Below are positions 10,201-16,138 of a stretch of DNA of 64,000 bases, piece by piece. The notes under the pieces were generated by a model. The model did not search any database. It saw only the letters and a program-made list of their open reading frames with translations, and was not told the origin of the DNA. Source of the stretch: Streptomyces sp. NP-1717 (GTDB lineage Bacteria > Actinomycetota > Actinomycetes > Streptomycetales > Streptomycetaceae); assembly GCF_022695985.1 (NCBI RefSeq), contig NZ_JAAPBF010000008.1, forward strand, positions 17,651-81,650, given 5' to 3'. The stretch's first letter is position 1; each line of letters begins with the position of its first letter. The translations under genes and the position numbers were made by a program.

Positions 10201-12732
10201 GTTGTAGGTGGCCGTGACGGTGCCGGAGAGCGTGGCGGGTGCGGTGAAGCAGGCCTCGCCGGTGGCATCCAGGGTGACTGTCTGGTTGAGCCCGCCGGGG
10301 CCGGTGAAGGTCACCGTCCCGGTGGGTGTGCCCGACCCGGGCGGGTCGATGGTGACGCCCGCGCAGAATGTGACCGTCTGGCCGCACACCGAGGGGTCGG
10401 GTGTCGCGGTCACGGTCGTGGTGGTCGCCGCCTGGTTGACCGTCACGTCGACGGTGGCCGTGGACGGGTTGGCACAGTCGTCACCGTTGTAGGTGGCCGT
10501 GATCGTGCCGGTGGCCAGTGCGGTGGTCGTGAGGCAGGCCTCGCCGGTGGCATCCAGGGTGACTGTCTGGTTGAGCCCGCCGGGACCGGTGAAGGTCACC
10601 GTCCCGGTTGGTGTGCCCGAGCCGGGCGGGTCGATGGTGACGCTCGCGCACACCGTCACCAGCTCACCGCAGACCGAGGGGTCGGGCACTGCCGTCACGG
10701 TGGTGGTGGTGTCGGCGGGGCCGACCGTGACGGCGACGGTACCCGACGAGCCGGCGAAGCAGGGGCCCTCACCGTTGTACGTGGCGGTGACCGTACCGGT
10801 GGCCAGGGAGCTCGTTGTGAGGCAGGCCTGTCCGGCGCCGTTCAGGGCCACCGTCTGGTTGAGCCCGCCGGGCCCGGTGAAGGTGACGGTGCCGGTCGGG
10901 GTGCCCGAACCGGGCGGGTCGGTCGTCACCGTGGCGCACAGGCTCACCGTCTGGCCGCAGACGGACGGGTTCGGGGTGGCGGTGACCACCGTGGTCGTCG
11001 ACGCCTCGTTCACCGTCACATCTGCCGTGCCGGTGGACGGGTTGAAGCACGCCGCGCCGTTGTAGGTGGCCGTGACCGTCCCGGTGATCAGCGTGGTGGT
11101 GGTCACGCAGGCCTGTCCGGTGGGGCCCAGTACGGCAGTCTGGCTGAAACCGCCCGGAGCCGTGAACGTCACCGTGCCCGTCGGAACGCCGGAGCCGGGC
11201 GCGTCGGTGGTGACCGTGGCGCAGAACGTGACCGACTGGCCGCACACCGACGGGTCCGGGGTGACGGCGAGGGTGGTCGTGGTGTCTGCCGGGTCAACTG
11301 TCACGTCCGTGCTGCCGGTGGAACTCAGTGCGCAGCTGTCACCGTTGTAGGTGGCCGTGATCGTGCCGGTGGCCAGCGCGGTGGTCATGAGGCAGGCCTC
11401 GCCGGTGGCATCCAGGGTCACCGTCTGGTTGAGCCCGCCGGGCCCGGTGAAGGTCACCGTGCCCGTCGGCACGCCGGAACCGGGCGGGTCGACGGTGACC
11501 GTCGCACAGACCGTCACCAGCTCGCCGCAGACCGACGGATCGGGGACGGCGGTGACCAAGGTGGTGGTCGCGGCCTGGTCGACCGTGACCGCGACCGCTT
11601 CGGCGGAGCCCGCGAAGCACGGGCCCTCACCGTTGTAGACGGCGGAGACCTCTCCGGTGACCAGTGTGGTGGTGGTGACACAGGCCTGGCCGGCGGCGTC
11701 GAGGGGGACGGTCTGGTTGAGACCGCCGTCGGCCGTGAAGGTCACCGTGCCCGTCGGGGTGCCCGAACCCGGTGACTGGGTGGTGACCGTCGCGCAGACG
11801 GTGACGCTCTGTCCGCACACGGACGGGTCGGGGGTGACGGTGACGTCGATGTTCGTCAGTGCCTCGTTGACCGTGACGTCGACCGTGCCGGTGGACGGCG
11901 CGGCACAGGAGTCGCCGTTGTAGGCGGCGGTCACTGTGCCGGTGGCCAGCGAGCCGGTCGTCACGCAGACCTGGCCGGTGGGGTCCAGCACGGCGGTCTG
12001 GCTGAAGCCGCCGGGGCCGGTGAAGGTCACCGTGCCCGTGGGGACGCCGGCGCCGGGCGGCTCGATGGTGACCGTCGCGCACAGGGTGACCGGCTGGCCA
12101 CAGACCGACGATTCAGGGCTGGCCGTCACCACTGTCGTCGTATCCGCCTGGTCGACCGTGACGTCGACGCTGCCCGAGGAGCTCGCGGCGCAGTCGTCAC
12201 CGCTGTAGGTGACCGTGACGGTGCCGGTGCTCAGCACTGCCGTCGTCACACAGGCGTTGCCGCCGCTGTCGAGCATGGCGGTCTGGTTCAGCCCGCCGGG
12301 ACCGGTGAAGGTGACGGTCCCGGTCGGGGTGCCCGTGCCGGGCGGGTCGATGGTGACGGTCGCGCAGAGGGTGACGGTCTCGCCGCAGACCGAGGGGTTC
12401 GGGCTTGCCGTCACGAGGGTCGTGGTGTCCGCGGCGTTGACGACCTGGTTCAGGAGGCCGGACGACGACGGGTCGAAGGTGCTGTCGCCGCTGTAGGCGG
12501 CGATCGCCTGGTGGGTGCCGACGCTCAGGTCGTCGATGGTGACCTGGGCCTGGCCGGCGGCGTCCAGGGTGCCGACGAGCGTGGGCCCGTCGTCGCTGAT
12601 GATGACGCTGACGGTGCCGGTCGGGGTGGTGGTCTCCGGCGGTACCGGGGAGACCTGGACGGTGAAGGTGACCGACTCCCCGCAGACCGACGGATTGGGA
12701 GACGATGTCAGCGTGGTGGTGGAACTGGCCAT
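7231..12732 (-). CDS. Giant protein of 18 cysteine-bearing Ig-like repeats, no signal peptide
   Basis: 1,833 aa. The start at 12732 (MASSTTTLTSSPNPSVCGE) has a perfect AAAGGAGG 7 nt upstream; the longer ORF start lacks this. The protein is 18 tandem bacterial Ig-like domains (Big_3_5 type) of about 92-95 aa, each with the frame TPNPSVCGQSVTVCATV, GSGTPTGTVTFTGPGG, YNG, plus a C-terminal domain with PIPGMTVTFTANAVSG that resembles invasin/Big_1 repeats. Most repeats carry four cysteines at fixed places, which suggests disulfides and hence an extracellular life, yet there is no signal peptide, LPXTG motif or transmembrane segment. Neighbours on the same strand are phage-type proteins and cell-wall lysins. 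A phage fibre or decoration-like role, or release by lysis, is inference. Confidence 0.85.
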   Translation of the reverse strand: MASSTTTLTSSPNPSVCGESVTFTVQVSPVPPETTTPTGTVSVIISDDGPTLVGTLDAAGQAQVTIDDLSVGTHQAIAAYSGDSTFDPSSSGLLNQVVNAADTTTLVTASPNPSVCGETVTLCATVTIDPPGTGTPTGTVTFTGPGGLNQTAMLDSGGNACVTTAVLSTGTVTVTYSGDDCAASSSGSVDVTVDQADTTTVVTASPESSVCGQPVTLCATVTIEPPGAGVPTGTVTFTGPGGFSQTAVLDPTGQVCVTTGSLATGTVTAAYNGDSCAAPSTGTVDVTVNEALTNIDVTVTPDPSVCGQSVTVCATVTTQSPGSGTPTGTVTFTADGGLNQTVPLDAAGQACVTTTTLVTGEVSAVYNGEGPCFAGSAEAVAVTVDQAATTTLVTAVPDPSVCGELVTVCATVTVDPPGSGVPTGTVTFTGPGGLNQTVTLDATGEACLMTTALATGTITATYNGDSCALSSTGSTDVTVDPADTTTTLAVTPDPSVCGQSVTFCATVTTDAPGSGVPTGTVTFTAPGGFSQTAVLGPTGQACVTTTTLITGTVTATYNGAACFNPSTGTADVTVNEASTTTVVTATPNPSVCGQTVSLCATVTTDPPGSGTPTGTVTFTGPGGLNQTVALNGAGQACLTTSSLATGTVTATYNGEGPCFAGSSGTVAVTVGPADTTTTVTAVPDPSVCGELVTVCASVTIDPPGSGTPTGTVTFTGPGGLNQTVTLDATGEACLTTTALATGTITATYNGDDCANPSTATVDVTVNQAATTTTVTATPDPSVCGQTVTFCAGVTIDPPGSGTPTGTVTFTGPGGLNQTVTLDATGEACFTAPATLSGTVTATYNGDDCAAPSTGTVDVTVNEAATTTTVTATPDPSVCGQSVTVCATVTTNAPGSGTPTGTVTFTGPGGLNQTVSLDPSGEACLTSTTLASGTVTAVYNGEGPCFAASSDTVTVTVNPASTSTTVSLTPNPSVCGQSVTVCATVTTNAPGSGTPTGTVTFTGPGGLNQTVPLNASGQACFTTTSLAGGTITATYNGAPCFTGSTGTTTATVNPATTTTTVTATPNPSVCGQSVTVCATVTTNAPGSGTPTGTVTFTGPGGLNQTVPLNASGQACFTTTSLAGGTITATYNGAPCFTGSTGTTTATVNPATTTTTVTATPNPSVCGQSVTVCATVTTNAPGSGTPTGTVTFTGPGGLNVTVPLNAGGQACLSSTSLTSGTITATYNGEGPCFAASSGTVALTVNPAATTTVTATPNPSVCGQSVTLCATVTANAPGSGTPTGSVTFTAPGGLNVTVPLNAAGQACFSSTSLITGTVTAVYNGSSCFLPSTGAASLTVNPAASTTTVTATPATSVCGQSVTLCATVTITPPGSGTPTGTVTFTGPGGLNQTVPLNAAGQACFTTTSLSTGTVTATYNGTSCVNGSSGSVAVTVNEAATTTTVTATPDPTVCGQTVTVCAKVTTNAPGSGTPTGTVTFTGPGGLNQTVPLNASGQACFTTTSLATGTITAVYNGEGPCFAASSDTVTVTVNPASTSTTVSLTPNPSVCGQSVTVCATVTTNAPGSGTPTGTVTFTGPGGLNQTVAVNAAGQACFSSTSLSSGTITAHYNGAPCFTGSTGTTTATVNPATTTTTVTATPNPSVCGQTVTVCATVTTNAPGSGTPTGTVTFTGPGGLNQTVAVNAAGQACFSSTSLSSGTITAHYNGAPCFGASTGSVVINATSVATTLTAAPRQIRLRLNGTFVIQTMNATLRNAATNAPIPGMTVTFTANAVSGPILIGTAVTDANGVATLAPPTVTVPSTIVTATTYTATFAAAACFARSSVTAGLTFVPIPPVP
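9290..9859. repeat. Near-identical 285-bp tandem units inside the Ig-repeat gene
   Basis: The string starting GGGTTGACCGTGGCGGTGGT at 9290 recurs at 9575, exactly 285 bp (95 codons) later, and the sequence between is almost unchanged, including third codon positions. Related units occur near 7860 and 8140. Such identity points to recent in-frame duplication or gene conversion between repeats. Confidence 0.8.
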
Positions 12733-13067
12733 GGTGCAGCCTCCTTTGGGAGTGAACGCGGCCAGAGCGACCCGACGCCTTTTCGGGCGACAGCGGAAAT
12801 GAGAGGCACGCCGGAAGGAAAACAAGCAGTGCCGGCGCATTACTCACCGGGCCACACAATCGGGCGCCGGGGATTCACTCTCTGACGCTTCCCAGTAGGC
12901 GCCCTGGTCCCGTTCATCCGCCATACGGGTGCACGTAATAGCACCCGTACAGCGGAGCGCCCAGGGGGGTGGGGGGCGTAATTCAGATATTCTCCGGTGC
13001 CTACCGGCGCGGGACCCCCCAGAGGCTGTCCCGCCCCGCTCGAAAAAGCGCACCGGCGGTACGACAC
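12733..13067. other. 335-bp leader region between the Ig-repeat gene and the 50-aa gene
   Basis: No supported gene. The region contains a perfect 9-bp hairpin (separate entry) and should hold the promoter or the intercistronic stretch of the Ig-repeat gene. Nothing else is recognised. Confidence 0.5.
12924..12949. terminator. 9-bp hairpin ahead of the Ig-repeat gene
   Basis: TACGGGTGC (12924-12932) pairs perfectly with GCACCCGTA (12941-12949) across an 8-nt loop. On the minus strand it follows the 50-aa gene by about 120 nt and precedes the Ig-repeat start by about 190 nt, so it is either a terminator or a leader element. Confidence 0.45.
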
Positions 13068-13220
13068 CTACTGGTTGACGACGATGACCGTGCCGCCGCC
13101 GCGGCGCCGCGCGGCCTCGGCCTCCTGGCGGGTGGGGTAGTCGCGCATGACTCCGTTGGGCAGGACCAGCCGGTAGACGGTTGCTCGTCGGCCGGCACGT
13201 GCACCGCAGTTGCATCCCAT
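13068..13220 (-). CDS. 50-aa phage-type MGCNCG protein (DUF7196-like)
   Basis: A 50-codon ORF with AAGGAGG 8-9 nt before its ATG at 13220. The product begins MGCNCGARAG and ends GGGTVIVVNQ, with a short YRLVLPNGVMRDYPTRQEA segment between. Short proteins with an N-terminal MGCNCG cysteine cluster are typical of actinophage genomes, next to holin and lysin genes; their function is unknown. Here it stands between a DUF1360 membrane protein and the Ig-repeat gene. The strong ribosome site and phage-like neighbours argue that it is real despite its size. Confidence 0.75.
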   Translation of the reverse strand: MGCNCGARAGRRATVYRLVLPNGVMRDYPTRQEAEAARRRGGGTVIVVNQ

Positions 13221-13254
13221 GGAAACTCCTCCTTCGTACTTCGTCGTACTTCTT

Positions 13255-13572
13255 TCAGTCGAGCCAGGTGGACGCCAGGCCCGCCAGGTAGGACAGCGTC
13301 AGGACCATGGCGACCGCCTGGAAGACGGTGGTGTCGCCGGCCAGGTAGGCGAGCGGCACGACCGACGCGGAGGCCCAGATCCCCGTGCACCAACCGCAGG
13401 TGACCAGATAGGCGGGACGGGATTCGTCCCCGAAGCGATCGGCCACCCATGTGCGTAACCCGGCAGCCAGTACGTCCTTGGTTATAAATCTGGTGATACG
13501 ACAAATTGCGCCGAGGGACAAAAGAAACACCACCGGATCCATGCAATTCATCGTAAGCCGAGTGATATTCAT
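13255..13572 (-). CDS. DUF1360 family small membrane protein, possible holin-associated
   Basis: About 105 aa with hydrophobic stretches at residues 12-32 (VVFLLSLGAICRITRF) and 68-100 (SASVVPLAYLAGDTTVFQAVAMVLTLSYLAGL), and a middle CGWCTGIWAS motif typical of DUF1360. This family occurs in phages and in bacterial genomes; a holin-like or lysis-related role has been suggested by context only. The ATG at 13572 has a weak ribosome site; an internal ATG (residue 11) is an alternative. It ends 34 nt before the MGCNCG gene. Confidence 0.72.
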   Translation of the reverse strand: MNITRLTMNCMDPVVFLLSLGAICRITRFITKDVLAAGLRTWVADRFGDESRPAYLVTCGWCTGIWASASVVPLAYLAGDTTVFQAVAMVLTLSYLAGLASTWLD

Positions 13573-13581
13573 GCGGTAGGC

Positions 13582-13618
13582 CCTTGCGTAAGCATTTCCA
13601 TGGCATGAATACGCAAGG
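13582..13618. promoter_or_regulatory. 9-bp inverted repeat upstream of the DUF1360 gene
   Basis: CCTTGCGTA (13582-13590) and TACGCAAGG (13610-13618) are perfect inverted copies around 19 nt. The dyad starts 9 bp before the DUF1360 start on the minus strand and lies at the edge of an integrase remnant. Operator, stem-loop or recombination-site core are all possible. Confidence 0.4.
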
Positions 13619-13664
13619 AAAGCATGTGCTGTTGTGGTGCTTATGGGGCGAACTCTCTGCCGCT

Positions 13665-13880
13665 CACCACGTGCTGCGGCGCACCTGTGCCTCGATCATG
13701 CTGGAAGCCGGAGAGTCTGTCGTGACCTTGGCGCGGTGGCTCGGGCACTCCTCGCCCGCGATCACCCTTGGTTACTATGCTCACTTCATGCCGGAGGCCG
13801 GAGGCGGCTCGCTCCCCGGCATCGTCGAGGCCGACGATCTCGGGACGTACGTCATGAAGTTGCCCAGAGGGGCGGGCTGA
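13665..13880 (+). pseudogene. Tyrosine recombinase (integrase) C-terminal remnant
   Basis: About 70 residues match the end of a phage/ICE tyrosine recombinase: HxxR in HVLRRTCAS, then VVTLARWLGHSS, and the nucleophile region LGYYAHFMPEAG. The reading frame opens only shortly upstream and the N-terminal and central domains are absent, so this is a 3' scrap. It sits inside the block of phage-like lysis genes but on the opposite strand, which suggests that the block derives from, or was invaded by, an integrated element. Confidence 0.78.
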
Positions 13881-14170
13881 CCTGCGGGAATGCCGACTAA
13901 GGGTTTCTGATCTGCAAGGACGCTTCTTTCTGTGTCTTTCAGGCTCGTGCCAAGTGACGTGGTCGGTTCTCCCCAAACGCTCCCCAGCGGCGTCCGTTCT
14001 CCCCAGATTCTCCCCGGTCGATGCCGACGCCCAGCCATGTGACCTGGAGCGCAGGCTCTCGGAATGCCTGGAGTGGGGTTACTCGGGGTGGTCAAGGTGG
14101 GGGGCCGAAGAGCGGGTCCGCGTGTTGGCCGCGGGAGCAGAGCGGCATGCAAGTCTGTTGCCCGCGCCGG

Positions 14171-14321
14171 GGGATCATCCTGCGGGGGCGGGGAGCAGCC
14201 GTTCTGCTGGCAGGCAGAGCGGCCATCGGCTGGACCATCCCAGCGGAGCGCGGGGAGCAGCGCGTTACGGACTGATTGTCGTCGATCGTGATGGGACGAT
14301 CCCCGCGCCCCCGGGGATGGT
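14171..14321 (+). CRISPR. Decayed three-repeat CRISPR fragment, type I-E-like
   Basis: Three related units start at 14171, 14232 and 14293, exactly 61 nt apart, equal to a 29-nt repeat plus 32-nt spacer. Units: 14171-14198 (28 nt, GGGATCATCC...GGGGAGCAG), 14232-14260 (GGACCATCCC...GGGGAGCAG), 14293-14321 (GGGACGATCCCCGCG...). They resemble the Streptomyces type I-E repeat (GGGACCATCCCCGCG...GCGGGGAGCAG) but each has several substitutions or a deletion. Spacers are 33 and 32 nt. No cas gene is in the window. A still weaker unit may end at 14140. Confidence 0.6.
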
Positions 14322-14467
14322 CCCTGACGCGCGCCCGCGCGGCAAAACGTAGGCGGGGGAAGCCGGGCGATTCGCGGCGGTGTTCCACCGCGTGAAGCCG
14401 TTCCGGCCCGTGTTGCCCGGGCCGGAACGGCTCTTTGTACATCAGGTCCCGCAGTCGGCCCGTGGTG

Positions 14468-15094
14468 TCACTTCCTGGGCAGCGGAGTCGTCAGGCGCCG
14501 GGTGATGCGGTCGCGCATGCCGGGCATGGTGAAGCCTTTGGGGTCGATCTTGTCGTTGGACCATTCGAGGTGGCCGATGACGCTCTGGGCGCCCCATTTG
14601 TGGGTGCGGCAGATCGCGGTACCGACCCGTTCGATCGCCATGAGCTGGGCGGCCGGCCAGGGATCGGTCCCGTTGCCGAGGTTGACGCACTCGAAGCCGT
14701 AGAAGTGGGTGTTGCCGTCGACCCCGTCGGTGTTTCCCACGGTGGGCCGGGGCGGCCGTTCGTCGTAGTCCTCGGCGATGACGTGCTTGAGGACCTGGGG
14801 GTCACCGCCGCCGGCGTGGTTGGTACGGCCGTACCCGACGAGGTGGACCACCCCGTCCTTGCCGATGACTCCGTGGCACAGGGGCCCGGGCAGGGTGCGG
14901 TGACCGTCGCGGCACAGGGCGACGGACGACTGGGTGCCTGAGGTGACGGTGTGGTGGATCATCACACCGTTGACCGGGCCCCAGGAGCCCTTGTGGTTGC
15001 GGTTGTGGGTGCGCCAGTTCCCGACTTCGGTGACCTTCACGCCTTCGGCGCGCAGGGCGGCGATGAAGGCGTCGGCGGACAGGGGCGATGCCAT
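14468..15094 (-). CDS. N-acetylmuramoyl-L-alanine amidase, phage-endolysin-like (Amidase_2/PGRP)
   Basis: 208 aa from the ATG at 15094, preceded by GGGAGG. The PGRP/Amidase_2 fold spans roughly residues 40-195: zinc ligands are likely H47 (VMIHHTV), H175 (IGHLEWS) and D184 (KIDPKG), and HGVIGKDGVVHLVGYGRTNHAG is the core. It should cut the amide bond between muramic acid and L-alanine. There is no signal peptide, so the enzyme stays in the cytoplasm until a holin or lysis frees it, as for phage endolysins. It follows a second lysin gene by 25 nt on the same strand, which indicates one transcript. Confidence 0.87.
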   Translation of the reverse strand: MASPLSADAFIAALRAEGVKVTEVGNWRTHNRNHKGSWGPVNGVMIHHTVTSGTQSSVALCRDGHRTLPGPLCHGVIGKDGVVHLVGYGRTNHAGGGDPQVLKHVIAEDYDERPPRPTVGNTDGVDGNTHFYGFECVNLGNGTDPWPAAQLMAIERVGTAICRTHKWGAQSVIGHLEWSNDKIDPKGFTMPGMRDRITRRLTTPLPRK

Positions 15095-15119
15095 GTGAAC
15101 CTCCCGATTCGGGTCGTTG

Positions 15120-15758
15120 TCACCAGGACGGCTTGCGGTCGTTTCCGTAACCACCGCCGCGCGGGCGGTCCTCGAAGTGAAGATGCGGCCCGGTGGAGTT
15201 GCCGGTGCTGCCGACTTCGCCCAGCTTCTGGCCGGCCTTCACCTTGTCGCCCTTCTTCACGCCTCGCTTGGAGAGGTGGCAGAAGTAGTAGTCGCGGTTG
15301 TTGTCGGCCCGCAGGACGATCAGATTCCCGTACGAGCCACCGTCGTTCTTCGACTCCGCGATGGTCCCCGCGCGCACCGCCACGACGTCCGTGCCGGTGG
15401 GCGCCGGGTAGTCGTCGCCGGTGTGGTAGCCGGCCCCGTAGTTGCCGGGCGCGCCGTAGCGATTGGTGATGCGGGAGTGGCCGCGCACGGGTGAGGGCAC
15501 CCGGCCCGAGCCGCCGTGGCCGCCGTCGGTCAGCTTGAGTCGCGCGAACGTCTCGGGGCCCGGGGCCCCGTCCGCGTCGCTTCCGCTCCACCCCTGCGCC
15601 CGCTGGAACGCGGTGCAGGCGGCCTTGGTCTCGTTCCCGTACAACCCGGTGGCCCCGGACGGGATCTTGTGGCCCTTGGCTATAAGGGCCTTCTGGAAGG
15701 TCTTGACGCACGGGTCGGTCGAACCGTGCTTCACATGACTGAACTCTATTGCGGCCAT
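15120..15758 (-). CDS. M23 peptidase endolysin with N-terminal peptidoglycan-binding domain
   Basis: 212 aa from the ATG at 15758 (MAAIEFSHVK), with AGGAGA upstream. Residues 5-75 form the phage-type peptidoglycan-binding domain (VKTFQKALIAKGHKIP, GLYGNETKAACTAFQ); residues 100-205 form a LytM/M23 zinc peptidase with H112xxxD116 (YHTGDDY), H161 and the HLHF motif (H192, H194). It would cleave peptide cross-links. As with its neighbour, no signal peptide is present. The domain order and wording closely follow actinophage lysins. First gene of the minus-strand block that continues to the Ig-repeat gene. Confidence 0.9.
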   Translation of the reverse strand: MAAIEFSHVKHGSTDPCVKTFQKALIAKGHKIPSGATGLYGNETKAACTAFQRAQGWSGSDADGAPGPETFARLKLTDGGHGGSGRVPSPVRGHSRITNRYGAPGNYGAGYHTGDDYPAPTGTDVVAVRAGTIAESKNDGGSYGNLIVLRADNNRDYYFCHLSKRGVKKGDKVKAGQKLGEVGSTGNSTGPHLHFEDRPRGGGYGNDRKPSW

Positions 15759-16138
15759 GCCAAATCTCCTGGCAGTAGGGCTTCGCGACCGTCCATGGGC
15801 TCTTCGGCATACCGGAGTCACGAAGCTGCGAAGACGGGTGGGAAACCGGGGTTGTCCGGCTCGGTCGTTCCCGTCTGACCACCACTTTCAGCGGGTGTGG
15901 GGTTGTCCGGCATCCCGTTTCGGGGTGCCGGACAAAGCCGTGTGGCGGGAGCCTGGGTGACATCGGACAGGGGAAATGGGAATCCTGGCGCTTTGTTCAC
16001 GCAGCGCGACCGGGGGACGAAGGGAAGCAGGATGGGGCGGCAAGGAAGCCACTTGAGTCTGGTGCGGGACCGGTTCAGCAGTTCGCCTTCGAGCTGCGTT
16101 CGCTGCGGAACACGGCGGGCGGCATCACCTACCGGGCG
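15759..16138. other. Divergent promoter region, lysin versus STAND/WD40 gene
   Basis: The interval separates the divergent lysin and STAND genes. It holds a large hairpin (separate entry), and, from 16032, the apparently frame-shifted true start of the STAND gene. No other gene is supported. Confidence 0.5.
15903..15935. promoter_or_regulatory. 14-bp hairpin between divergent genes
   Basis: TTGTCCGGCATCCC (15903-15916) pairs with GGGGTGCCGGACAA (15922-15935), with one G-T pair and a 5-nt loop. A partial copy, GGTTGTCCGGC, occurs at 15850. Position between two divergent genes suggests an operator or a leader structure rather than a terminator. Confidence 0.4.

Noticed and set aside
7322..12802. 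Row of long plus-strand ORFs opposite the Ig-repeat gene
   Set aside because: They repeat with the same 285-bp period, have valine/proline-rich translations dictated by the reverse strand, and lack ribosome sites; the minus frame has the Ig-domain pattern and a perfect Shine-Dalgarno.
14112..14140. Possible fourth CRISPR repeat
   Set aside because: Only the end (GCGGGAGCAG) agrees with the others, and the spacing is 30 rather than 32-33 nt; too weak to count.
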